Below are positions 54,612 through 63,036 of a stretch of 63,272 nucleotides of DNA, piece after piece (the stretch's first letter is position 1; each line of letters begins with the position of its first letter). The translations under genes were made by a program, and so were the position numbers. The notes below the pieces were generated by a model. That model did no database searches. It was given only the letters and a program-made list of their open reading frames with translations, and was not told the DNA's origin. This DNA comes from Thermodesulfobacteriota bacterium. GTDB lineage: Bacteria; Desulfobacterota; UBA8473. Where the stretch lies: NCBI GenBank assembly GCA_040757775.1, contig JBFLWQ010000020.1, forward strand, positions 1 through 63,272, written 5' to 3'.

Positions 54612-55049
54612 CTAATGTTTTATTGTGTTAGCAAAGAGTTCCTTTTCTTTTGCCCGCATAACCTGTGCCTCAGCAACTGACCCTTCATGGTCATAGCCAA
54701 GAAGATGCAAAATACCATGGATAAGGAAAAAATCTAGCATCTCTTCCATGGAAATTTCACTTTCCTCAGCCTGACGTTTCGCAGTTTCTACTGAAATAAC
54801 CACATCACCTAAAACATGGGGATTAATTCCAGCGAAGTCCCCCTCTGCCATAGGAAAAGAGATAACATTAGTCGGACCACTTCTACTAAGATAATGTTTA
54901 TTTATCTTTTCTATCCACATATCGTCAACCATAAGGATACTTATTTCACAATCAGGACATCCCAAGTCTTTTAAGATCTTTCTCGCTGTTTTTCTTATCC
55001 TCGATTCGCTTATTTCTATCTTCTTTTGTTGATTTTTTATCAATATCAT
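54612..55049 (-). CDS. ybeY: Endoribonuclease YbeY
   Basis: A 145-residue metalloenzyme for rRNA maturation and quality control. The zinc motif HGILHLLGYDHE (His-x3-His-x5-His) is intact, and ISFPMAEGD and LGDVVIS are typical. Its start lies about 98 nt inside the end of the preceding pgpH-like gene, an unusually long overlap supported by the family-typical N-terminus MILIKNQQKK. Confidence 0.95.
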   Translation of the reverse strand: MILIKNQQKKIEISESRIRKTARKILKDLGCPDCEISILMVDDMWIEKINKHYLSRSGPTNVISFPMAEGDFAGINPHVLGDVVISVETAKRQAEESEISMEEMLDFFLIHGILHLLGYDHEGSVAEAQVMRAKEKELFANTIKH

Positions 55050-57384
55050 TAAGCTTCTTCTTTCCTTCAGTTTCTTTATAAGCCGGCTCCGGATAGTCTA
55101 TCCTGTGGTGGAATATCCCCGTCAGGATCTTATTGAAACTTTTAGCTATTTCATTCAAATCTTTCAGGGTCAGCTCACATTCGTTTAACTGCTCATCTGC
55201 AAATATATTGTTGATAATCCTATGAACCATTCCCTGGATTCGGGATGGCGATGGATCGGGAAGGGTCTTGGATGCAGCTTCTACAGCATCGGCAAGCAAT
55301 ACAAGTCCTGCCTCCTTAGTCTGGGGCTTGGGACCTGGATACCTGTAATCCTTTTCATCTACCGGATAAAGCTCTGGGTTCTCTTTATTTTTTGCCTTTT
55401 GATAAAAGAAATTAATAAGGCTGGTTCCATGATGTTGTCGTATAATGTCTATTATTGGCTGTCCAAGCCTGCTCTCCCTGGCCATTTCCACTCCATCTTT
55501 AACATGGGACAGCAAAATCAGACTGCTCATACTTGGAGCCAACTTTTCGTGTTTATTCTCACTACCTATCTGGTTTTCTATAAAGTATAACGGTTTTTTT
55601 ATCTTTCCAATATCATGGTAGTAAGCACTTACCCTGGCCAGAAGCGGGTTTGCATTAATAGCCTCTGCTGCAGCCTCTGCCAATGTTCCAACAATTATAC
55701 TATGGTGATAAGTACCCGGGGCCCGTACTATCAGATCTCTCAGTTTAGGACTGTCAAGATTTGCCAGTTCAAGCAATTTAATATCTGTCGTATAACCAAA
55801 TAGTGCTTCAAATAAAGGCGTAGTTCCAATTACTATAAATCCAACAAGGAGTCCACCAAGAAAGCCAAAAGCAATGTCAAAAACTGTCGCAAAGGTAAAC
55901 AGGGAACCCTTGATCATATTAATAGAAAATATGGTTACCACATTTGTCAGACCAACTATAGAACCGGCCTTTATCAGAGCTGCCCTGAACTTGGTCAGGA
56001 TTACACCATGAGCAGCCACGACACTGCCGAAAAGGGAATATATAAAAAATTCCAGTCTATTTTCGAATAGTATCCCGGATAAGATTGATATCATAATAGA
56101 AAAAATCAAAGCAACTCTGACATTTAATAAAATACTTATAAGCATTGCTCCAGAGGCTATGGGAATCACATAGAGGCAGGAATCAAGAAGTAGAAAAGGG
56201 AAGCTGTTGCTTACAGCTTCGCAAATCAGGATGGCAAGTTTTACAAATAAAACGACCATCCCCATAGTTATAGTCAATAATAAAAGGTCTCTGTTATCAA
56301 TTGAGGTCCCTTTAAAATTCTTGAGCGAGAAATTATACAGGATATAACATAGCAAAACCACTAAAAGAATAATCCCAAGGGATGTTAATATTAAACTGTG
56401 GTACTTCTTTGCTCTCTGAAATACCTTCAGTTTGACCAGGTGTTCATTCTTTATTCTCTCTCCTTCTCGTACTATTATTTCTCCCTTTTTAACTTGATAA
56501 AAAACCGGTTTAACACTCTCTCTTACTATGCTCCTTCTCAGTTCTGTATCATTCTTGTTAAAGGTTAAGTTAGGCTCTATCAGCCTTTGAGAGATTGTTG
56601 TTACAGTTTTTCTTAATGAACCCTCTAAACCATCCAGAATCTTGTTTGAACTTACCTCGATGGCTTTTTTGGCATCTTTTAAATCAATTATTGATAATAT
56701 ATCCTTCGCCTTTGCCTCCTCTTTTGTCTCAATATTCCTTATAATAATTCCGATGTCCTTCTCTTTATACAGAAGTTTCTTATTGCTAACTATCTCCTTC
56801 TCTAACGGTGCACTTGTCAGTATCCGTATATATCTTTCTATGCTCTTGTTAAACCGGTACCTTTCCAATACCCCAAATTCCTCATCGTTAATATCTATTA
56901 ATATCTTCTGGAATTCATTCCTCTTGGTATTAATCTGATCCCTGAAAGGGGCTAAATTGAGCTTTGTTGTTTTAACCGCGGCTCTCCTTCTAATCTCATT
57001 GTCGATCTCTTTATAGAGGTCCCTCATAAGGGTAAAAGAAGATGCCAGTTTTGTTCGAATCTCAGAAGGCATATTTGGATTAAAGTCATAAACTACAATT
57101 ACACCTTTTTCTGCTTCTTTAATCCTCTGGTCTGTTGATTGTTTATCCTCGATAAGGAAGTCCTGGGGAGATTTTATGTTTTTTGAGGCAATATCACCCA
57201 GCTCGTAGTGTATGGAAGGTAACTCAACGTTTGGATAGAGGAAAAAGGTTACAAATACACCCAATAAGATAGCCATGAACCATCTTTGAAATGAAGGGTT
57301 CTTAAACATTTCAAAACTAGATGCCCTGAAAAACAAACTAAGCAATTCTGCTTTCCTTTTTTTCTCTCCGTTTGTAGTTGACAC
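54952..57384 (-). CDS. 7TM receptor with HD phosphohydrolase domain (PgpH-like)
   Basis: An 810-residue membrane protein. After a first helix (about 32-50) comes a large extracytoplasmic 7TMR-HDED domain (about 60-310), then about seven helices (330-540) and a cytoplasmic HD domain (about 550-730) with AAAEAINANPLLARVSAYYHDIGKIKKP-type HD residues (split here as YYHDIGK) and a later DAVEAASKTL. Proteins of this family degrade c-di-AMP. The Lys/Glu-rich tail overlaps ybeY. It is found in the conserved phoH-pgpH-ybeY order. Confidence 0.93.
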   Translation of the reverse strand: MSTTNGEKKRKAELLSLFFRASSFEMFKNPSFQRWFMAILLGVFVTFFLYPNVELPSIHYELGDIASKNIKSPQDFLIEDKQSTDQRIKEAEKGVIVVYDFNPNMPSEIRTKLASSFTLMRDLYKEIDNEIRRRAAVKTTKLNLAPFRDQINTKRNEFQKILIDINDEEFGVLERYRFNKSIERYIRILTSAPLEKEIVSNKKLLYKEKDIGIIIRNIETKEEAKAKDILSIIDLKDAKKAIEVSSNKILDGLEGSLRKTVTTISQRLIEPNLTFNKNDTELRRSIVRESVKPVFYQVKKGEIIVREGERIKNEHLVKLKVFQRAKKYHSLILTSLGIILLVVLLCYILYNFSLKNFKGTSIDNRDLLLLTITMGMVVLFVKLAILICEAVSNSFPFLLLDSCLYVIPIASGAMLISILLNVRVALIFSIMISILSGILFENRLEFFIYSLFGSVVAAHGVILTKFRAALIKAGSIVGLTNVVTIFSINMIKGSLFTFATVFDIAFGFLGGLLVGFIVIGTTPLFEALFGYTTDIKLLELANLDSPKLRDLIVRAPGTYHHSIIVGTLAEAAAEAINANPLLARVSAYYHDIGKIKKPLYFIENQIGSENKHEKLAPSMSSLILLSHVKDGVEMARESRLGQPIIDIIRQHHGTSLINFFYQKAKNKENPELYPVDEKDYRYPGPKPQTKEAGLVLLADAVEAASKTLPDPSPSRIQGMVHRIINNIFADEQLNECELTLKDLNEIAKSFNKILTGIFHHRIDYPEPAYKETEGKKKLNDIDKKSTKEDRNKRIEDKKNSEKDLKRLGMS

Positions 57385-57408
57385 TGTGTTTCCTTTAACT
57401 TGACAATT

Positions 57409-57428
57409 CCCTGTAGCTTGCTACAGGG
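57409..57428. repeat. Perfect hairpin between phoH and pgpH-like gene
   Basis: CCCTGTAGC-TT-GCTACAGGG is a perfect 9-bp stem with a 2-nt loop. Near it lies a second repeat-like segment (GTCATTCTCTGG...CAGGGAATGAC, about 57440-57480), so the 178-bp gap is a repeat insertion in an otherwise tight operon. Confidence 0.55.
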
Positions 57429-57562
57429 TTTCCTTGTGTCATTCTCTGGCTTGCCCCCATATCGAATCAGGGAATGACGATGTGCTTTGTATAATTTTCA
57501 CTTGAATCCTTGACCCCTTGAATCCTCTAATCCATTAACTAATTTGAAGATGATCCATAATA

Positions 57563-58546
57563 TTATACACTATCTCTCGATCTCTCATAGCGTTCATATG
57601 CCCTGATAACGTCTTGAACTAAACGGTGCCTTACTACATCCTTTTCTGAAAAATAAGTAAAGTTTATTCCTTCGATCCCTTTAAGGATCTTTTGGGCTTC
57701 TATTAATCCAGATGTTTTCCCCGCAGACAGATCAATTTGGGTAATATCTCCTGTGATAACAGCCTTTGAACTGTAACCCAATCTGGTTAAAAACATCTTC
57801 ATCTGCTCAGAAGTTGTATTCTGGGCTTCATCCAGGATGACAAAAGAATCGTTTAATGTCCGCCCTCTCATAAAGGCTAGAGGAGCGACTTCGATAATTC
57901 CTCTCTGTACCAAGCCGGAAGCTTTTTCAAAGTCAATCATGTCATGGAGGGCATCGTACAGGGGCCTGAGATAGGGATTTACCTTTTCGTATAGATCCCC
58001 TGGTAAAAAGCCCAGTTTTTCACCTGCTTCAACAGCAGGTCTGGCAAGGATAATCCGGTCAACTTCCTTCTTCATCAAAAAGGATATTGCCAGAGCCATT
58101 GCCAGATAAGTCTTGCCTGTCCCGGCTGGACCTATCCCAAATACTATGTCAAAATTTCTTATAGCATCAATGTATTCTTTTTGGCATAAACTCTTTGGGG
58201 TTATCAGCCTCTTTCTGGAAGATATATAAACAGTATCCAGAAATATATGTTTGAGATTTGCCGAACTATCATTACTTACAATCCTTACTGCATAATCAAC
58301 GTCATTTGGATATATTGGGTAACCTGACCCCACTAATGAATAGAGTTCAACCAGGACTTTTTCTGCAATCTTTACATCAAAACAATCGCCACTGATACTT
58401 ATCTCATTACCTTTTACATTAATACTTACTCCTAAGGTCTTTCCGATGTATCTCAGGTTTTTGTTATGCTCACCCAAAAGGGTTCTGAGCAGATTGTTGT
58501 CATCAAAACTCAGTTTTACTGTATTTTCGTCGATTTCGCTTCTCAA
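57563..58546 (-). CDS. phoH: PhoH-like ATPase
   Basis: A 327-residue cytoplasmic ATPase. The Walker A motif is GPAGTGKTYLA (about 139-149) and Walker B is FVILDEAQNTT. An N-terminal KH-like part of about 80 residues precedes the PhoH domain. It belongs to the YbeZ group, which works with YbeY in rRNA processing, in line with its upstream position in the phoH-pgpH-ybeY run. Confidence 0.95.
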   Translation of the reverse strand: MRSEIDENTVKLSFDDNNLLRTLLGEHNKNLRYIGKTLGVSINVKGNEISISGDCFDVKIAEKVLVELYSLVGSGYPIYPNDVDYAVRIVSNDSSANLKHIFLDTVYISSRKRLITPKSLCQKEYIDAIRNFDIVFGIGPAGTGKTYLAMALAISFLMKKEVDRIILARPAVEAGEKLGFLPGDLYEKVNPYLRPLYDALHDMIDFEKASGLVQRGIIEVAPLAFMRGRTLNDSFVILDEAQNTTSEQMKMFLTRLGYSSKAVITGDITQIDLSAGKTSGLIEAQKILKGIEGINFTYFSEKDVVRHRLVQDVIRAYERYERSRDSV

Positions 58547-58835
58547 AAAATCCTTTCTCCACCTTCAGGAATTATAACTCTTTCGGCTAATACTCATTCC
58601 CTATCATCTAAACGGTGTAATATTACCACTATCAATCTTCGATTGCAAAACTTTTTCTTTAACTTGAAGGGTTATGTCCTGCTTCAGTTTGAAGTTCAAT
58701 AAATGCTAACTCTATTGTTTTTTTCTCTTGTAAAAATTAAAATTTTTTTCTATTTATATACCACATTTTATCAAGTGATTCAAAAACTTCTTGTTCTATT
58801 AAGAAAAAACGACCTTTTCCTTAGGAGGAATAATT

Positions 58836-59624
58836 TTGCAGGACGCTAACTTGAAAGATTTTGAAAAGCTAATCCAAATAATGAAAAGATTGAGGGGGCC
58901 GGAAGGATGTCCCTGGGATAGAGAGCAGACCAGAGACAAATTGAAATGGTATCTAGTAGAGGAATGCTATGAAGTATTGGAGGCGATTGAAAAAGGACTG
59001 GATGAAAAGATAAAGGAAGAGCTGGGGGATATCCTTTTTCAAGTCATCTTTCTGGCAGAGATTTCAGAAGAAGAGGGAGGTTTCAATATTTTTGATGTGA
59101 TTAACTCTGTGAGAGAAAAGATGGTCCGTCGTCATCCTCATGTATTTCATGACGAAAATGCAAAGGACAGCGGAGAAGTCAAAAAGATATGGTGGAGGAT
59201 AAAGGAAGAGGAAAAAGGTAAAGAAGAAGACTGCTCTATCTTAGACTCTATCCCTCCCGCCCTGCCTTCCCTTCTGAGAGCTTTCAGGATTACAAAAAGA
59301 GCTGCCCATATTGGTTTTGATTGGGATAACGTGGAAGGGGTGTTTGATAAGATTGAAGAAGAGATAGAGGAGTTAAGAGAAACCTTAAAAGATAAGAACG
59401 AAGAAAGAATGGAAGATGAATTGGGAGATATTCTGTTCTCGGTAGTAAATCTGGGTAGGTTCTTAGAGATCAACCCTGAGGAGGCATTAAGGAAGACTAT
59501 TGATAAGTTTATAACAAGATTTAAAGATATAGAAGTGTCGTTGAAAAAAAAGCATAAAAAAATAGGACATGTGACCATGAAAGAAATGGATAATCTCTGG
59601 AATGAAGCAAAGAAAAAGGGATAG
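58836..59624 (+). CDS. mazG: Nucleoside triphosphate pyrophosphohydrolase MazG
   Basis: A 262-residue protein with tandem MazG repeats. The N-terminal repeat has GCPWDREQT, LVEECYEVLEAIE and EELGDILFQVIF; the C-terminal one has EEIEELRETL and EDELGDILFSVVNLGRF with the ExxE/ExxD metal residues. It hydrolyses (d)NTPs, including non-canonical ones, to monophosphates. The start is TTG with AGGAGGA just before it. Single gene divergent from phoH. Confidence 0.95.
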   Translation: MQDANLKDFEKLIQIMKRLRGPEGCPWDREQTRDKLKWYLVEECYEVLEAIEKGLDEKIKEELGDILFQVIFLAEISEEEGGFNIFDVINSVREKMVRRHPHVFHDENAKDSGEVKKIWWRIKEEEKGKEEDCSILDSIPPALPSLLRAFRITKRAAHIGFDWDNVEGVFDKIEEEIEELRETLKDKNEERMEDELGDILFSVVNLGRFLEINPEEALRKTIDKFITRFKDIEVSLKKKHKKIGHVTMKEMDNLWNEAKKKG

Positions 59625-59645
59625 GATTCCGGTTATGCCCCAAAG

Positions 59646-59993
59646 CTATTCGCATTTATAAGGATAATCGTATAGTTCGAAGCTTAACTTAACATTTTGA
59701 CTACCCTTATATGACAGGTGACAATCTTTATCCTCTTTCGAATAAGACAACGATAAACTGGCTAACTTATGTTTTTTCAGGCTAAACCCTATTTCTTTTA
59801 ACTCTTCGATAGTGTAGATCTTTCCGGATAGTCTCCTGATAATTTCCAGATCGACTTGCTCCTCTTTATTTAGCCCCTGGGCAAATATTAAGAGAAGGAT
59901 ATACAGCTTAAGTTCATCGGTGGAGAGGTTTCTGAATATCTTCAACCTGCAAACCTTTTTTAGAATCTCTATCTTTTCCATATATTGCACCAT
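59646..59993 (-). CDS. Hypothetical protein, possible winged-helix
   Basis: A 115-residue protein of no family I recognise. Helix-rich N-terminal part (MEKIEILKKVCRLKIFRNLS, then DELKLYILLLIFA) with an IYTIEELKEIGFSLKKH segment that could be a recognition helix, then a beta-rich C-terminus ending YDYPYKCE. The Met at residue 5 (59981) is an equally good start. Convergent with mazG by 21 nt. Moderately likely to be real, judging from its amino-acid make-up. Confidence 0.6.
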   Translation of the reverse strand: MVQYMEKIEILKKVCRLKIFRNLSTDELKLYILLLIFAQGLNKEEQVDLEIIRRLSGKIYTIEELKEIGFSLKKHKLASLSLSYSKEDKDCHLSYKGSQNVKLSFELYDYPYKCE

Positions 59994-60097
59994 TTGATAT
60001 TTTAATAGGGATATTGAAGATTTATCCCTGACTTGATCAGGGGTTTAGAGGAGAAATCGTACAAGCTGATATCTTTTCCTGTTATGTAAAATAATAT

Positions 60098-60222
60098 GTA
60101 ACTATTCAGCCTTTATCTAAAGCCTTGTATTTTAGACAGCTGATCCGCTTTGGCGGACTACGTCGTAGGTAGTTATACAACACAGTAGGACAGCGTCTCG
60201 GCTGTCATGGCTGAATAGTTAC
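60098..60222. mobile_element. Inverted-repeat-bounded element (MITE-like)
   Basis: GTAACTATTCAGCC (60098-60111) and GGCTGAATAGTTAC (60209-60222) are perfect 14-bp terminal inverted repeats around 97 bp. Internal hairpins include GACAGCGTCTCGGCTGTC. The ends look like those of small non-autonomous elements in related bacteria (from memory). No coding content. Confidence 0.65.
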
Positions 60223-60325
60223 AATAATCTATTAATAGGACACATATTCTATTTTGTCAATATAAAAAAGATTATTTATCAAATTTTTGGTCTATCTCCA
60301 AAAAAGTTGGAAAAAACATTATCTA

Positions 60326-60354
60326 TTGACTATCTCCAAAAATTGAGATAGAAT
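60326..60354 (+). promoter_or_regulatory. XRE promoter with operator between -35 and -10
   Basis: TTGACT (60326-60331) and TAGAAT (60349-60354) are 17 bp apart. Overlapping this spacer, TATCTC (60331-60336) and GAGATA (60345-60350) form an inverted repeat. The half-site TATCTCCAAAAA also occurs at 60293. This is a classic arrangement for an autorepressor. Confidence 0.65.
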
Positions 60355-60378
60355 TTTTAACAATTTAAGGAGGTTAAA

Positions 60379-60873
60379 TTGAGAAGCGAGATCGGTAAGA
60401 GATTAAAAAAGATAAGAAAGGAAAGGGGACTAACTCAGAGAGAGCTTGCGTTAAAGGTAAGCGGCGAGGTTGATTATACCTATATCGGAAAGATCGAAAG
60501 GAACAGACAGTTTCCATCAATTGGAGTATTGAAGAGGATTAGTGATGCACTATCTGTTCCATTGAGTTATTTCTTTTTAGAAGAAGGAACAGCAGCATTA
60601 TTAAAACTGTTACCCGAAGATTTAAAGGAGATTGCGAAAAGCGAGAAAAAACAGGTATTCTTAAAGGCATTAAAGGAGGTTAATGAAGAAGACATTCCTT
60701 TTTTTGTCGAGATTATTAATGTCTTAAATAAACATCGTAGGCTTCGCAGAAAAGATGAATTAAGCTATAAAGAAGAAGGACAACCTTTTGTAAGTGCAAA
60801 AGAGAAGCAAGAATATCTGAAAGCAGCCGATAACAGAGAAGGCTATGGTGAGAAAGACAGTAACACAGACTAG
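60379..60873 (+). CDS. XRE family helix-turn-helix regulator
   Basis: A 164-residue protein beginning with TTG, preceded by AAGGAGG. The N-terminal Cro/CI-type helix-turn-helix covers about residues 5-62 (IGKRLKKIRKERGLTQRELA, then YIGKIERNRQFPSIGVLKRI). The middle (65-115) is helical and charged, and may be for dimerisation; the tail is hydrophilic. Inverted and direct repeats in its own promoter suggest autoregulation. No neighbouring target gene is evident, and the gap after it is 224 bp. Confidence 0.88.
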   Translation: MRSEIGKRLKKIRKERGLTQRELALKVSGEVDYTYIGKIERNRQFPSIGVLKRISDALSVPLSYFFLEEGTAALLKLLPEDLKEIAKSEKKQVFLKALKEVNEEDIPFFVEIINVLNKHRRLRRKDELSYKEEGQPFVSAKEKQEYLKAADNREGYGEKDSNTD

Positions 60874-61097
60874 CAATTGAAGAAAATGAATGCCGAGGTC
60901 CCCACCCCCATCCCTTCCACCTTTCAACATCTTTTGTGGATAACCTGTTTATAACCCTGTGAAATAGTAGCCTGGAAGCCTAAAAAATTGCAGGTTTCTA
61001 CCTGTTTGCACAATCTTTAATCAAGCTAAATTATTATGTAATATCAATATTTTATCATATTATTAAAGGATTTAAAGTAGTTACGGCATGAATGGCA

Positions 61098-61907
61098 TCA
61101 AAGGGTTAAGATTAATTTTGCCTTATTATTTTTCAAATACATCCCAAATGGGTCTATCTCATCCCTCAATATCCTTATCTCTTCTTCTGTTGGGGGATTA
61201 GCAACTTTTACATTCTCGGATACCTTTATATCCCATTGGAAACCCTTTTTAACTTCTTCTATACTCCCCCCCGGGTAATAGGTATCTACGTACATCTCCC
61301 TGGTATCCTTGTGAAATCTGAAAATGCCCAGTGTAGTTATAACCGCACCGGGGCCTGTACCAGGTCTCAAGCCTGCTTCCTCTCTTGAATTCAATCCGTT
61401 TAGATACCCTGGTGTTGTTATGAAATCTACCCTTTCAGGGAACCTCTGCCTCTCATGTTCAAGCATCGTTATAACTCTTTTTGCCAGACTCCCAAAATCA
61501 CATGCACCACCACTACCACCAAGGCGAAATTTTGGTCTCGAATAATCTCCAAAGCAGGTTGTATTGACATTGCCATATCTATCTACATTTGCTCCGGGAA
61601 GGAAGGCTATGTCAGGATACCCGGCATGGAGTACCATCCCAAGAGTATCCAGAGAATCGTTCAGCAATACCGAATTGGATGCTATGCATGGATCACCTGT
61701 AAAGAGAGGAATCCTATCTGGAATAGATTCCAGGACAACTCCACCTTCGTAACAGATGGTGATATCCGGGGCATGGGTCTTCTTGGCGAATAGCGTTGTA
61801 ATGATAGGCCATTGAGTACCCACAATCAATATCTGGCCGTTTTCTATCTCTCTAGCACCAGCTATTATCATCATCTCAATGGGTGAATAGTCTGTTGAAT
61901 ATTTCAT
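61098..61907 (-). CDS. Family I CoA-transferase, beta subunit (GctB-like)
   Basis: A 269-residue subunit resembling glutaconate CoA-transferase B and its relatives. ITICYEGGVV places a Glu at residue 54, the same position as the catalytic Glu54 of glutaconate CoA-transferase, so transferase rather than the IpdAB-type hydrolase activity is favoured. Further signatures are FLPGANVDRYGNVNTT and GSGGACDFGSLAKR. It overlaps the alpha gene by 4 nt. It moves CoA between acids such as acetate and a dicarboxylic or hydroxy acid; which one is unknown. Confidence 0.87.
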   Translation of the reverse strand: MKYSTDYSPIEMMIIAGAREIENGQILIVGTQWPIITTLFAKKTHAPDITICYEGGVVLESIPDRIPLFTGDPCIASNSVLLNDSLDTLGMVLHAGYPDIAFLPGANVDRYGNVNTTCFGDYSRPKFRLGGSGGACDFGSLAKRVITMLEHERQRFPERVDFITTPGYLNGLNSREEAGLRPGTGPGAVITTLGIFRFHKDTREMYVDTYYPGGSIEEVKKGFQWDIKVSENVKVANPPTEEEIRILRDEIDPFGMYLKNNKAKLILTL

Positions 61908-62869
61908 AAGATATAATCCTCCTGATATTGAGCACAGTACCCATAATCAATCGAACTACTACTCCACGGCTTTGGCTTCAGGGCATCAAGATTCTTTTTG
62001 CCGATCTTTTTTATATATTCACTTCTGTCTCTAATATCATAAACCCATTCTTTAAGATAATTTTCGAAGCCATCCAGACTCTCTGTCGCTTTGTCGTAAA
62101 AAGAGAAGTACCTCCAATCTATATCATAGCAGCCAGTAACATAAGACGGATGACTTCCCCATGGTTCTTCAACAACAGCGCTTACCTTGAAACCAGGGAT
62201 TATTGTACGAGCTGGGTCCATTTTGATGACTTCGGTGTCCACAATCTCTTCAGCACATATAATCACCCTTGAACAAGAATTTATCCCATACTTACTGTCC
62301 CCCATTACTCCCCAGGCTTGTGCATTGCCAATACTGTCAGCCCTCTGAACCTGCATTATACCTATATCGTGTTTAAGGGGCGGTATCAGACACACCTTCT
62401 CCCCATTAAATGGAGAATCTATTATTTTCAGTTTATTCTCGCCAAGGAAACTCGAGTTTTTTGCCAAATCAGAACCAATTAGCGTCTTTGTCGCAACGAA
62501 AGGCAAATCAAGGGCGCCAGCAAAATAAGACAAGGTAAGGCTTAAGATAGAGTACTCTTCCATCTGGATTTCATGGGGAATCCCCTTTTCCATACACCTT
62601 CTTAAGGCATGAGCCGGCTTAGGCAGTGGGTTCCAGGTATAGGTGGTGATTACTCTATCTAAACACCCTGCCCCTATAAGCTGATCCAGTGCTATCATAC
62701 CCGCACAGCTTGATACTGTTAATCCCTTTTTTCTCTGTCTTATAATCTCGTGTATAGCAGCATATGGATCGTGCTGAATAAAACCTCCCAGGTAAACTAC
62801 ATCACCATCTCTAACAAATTCTTTGACTGCTTCACTCATTGTCATTATCTTGCTCTTCATATTATCCAA
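61904..62869 (-). CDS. Family I CoA-transferase, alpha subunit (GctA-like)
   Basis: A 321-residue subunit with the usual opening (MTMSEAVKEFVRDGDVVYLGG) and the HDIGIMQVQRADSIGNAQAWG stretch (here quoted in parts: QVQRADSIGNAQ) of the GctA/IpdA group. Coupled to the beta subunit by a 4-nt overlap. The acyl-CoA synthetase fragment upstream on the same strand suggests a CoA-activation cluster. Length is normal. Confidence 0.87.
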   Translation of the reverse strand: MDNMKSKIMTMSEAVKEFVRDGDVVYLGGFIQHDPYAAIHEIIRQRKKGLTVSSCAGMIALDQLIGAGCLDRVITTYTWNPLPKPAHALRRCMEKGIPHEIQMEEYSILSLTLSYFAGALDLPFVATKTLIGSDLAKNSSFLGENKLKIIDSPFNGEKVCLIPPLKHDIGIMQVQRADSIGNAQAWGVMGDSKYGINSCSRVIICAEEIVDTEVIKMDPARTIIPGFKVSAVVEEPWGSHPSYVTGCYDIDWRYFSFYDKATESLDGFENYLKEWVYDIRDRSEYIKKIGKKNLDALKPKPWSSSSIDYGYCAQYQEDYIL

Positions 62870-63036
62870 TCAGTCCTTTCGCATCTAATAATGTCAACTA
62901 CCCCGGTATAATCAGGGCTAAAACCAATGGCTTGAGGGTTCAAGTCCGCCAGAGGCGGAAAGTGGTCAAGTGACCAAGGGGGAAATCCTTTATTGACCAC
63001 TGTTATCTGATATCTAAAAACTGTCACAACAACCCT

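Larger units (their letters stand above)
59994..60378. other. Intergenic region with a MITE-like element and promoter
   Basis: A 385-bp gap. It holds an inverted-repeat element at 60098-60222 and the XRE promoter with operator-like repeats at 60293-60354. No other gene seen. Confidence 0.6.

Noticed and set aside
62925-62990. tRNA-like T-arm (GGGTTCAAGTCC) followed by hairpins
   Set aside because: No acceptor or anticodon stems can be built around it; probably chance plus a small inverted repeat.
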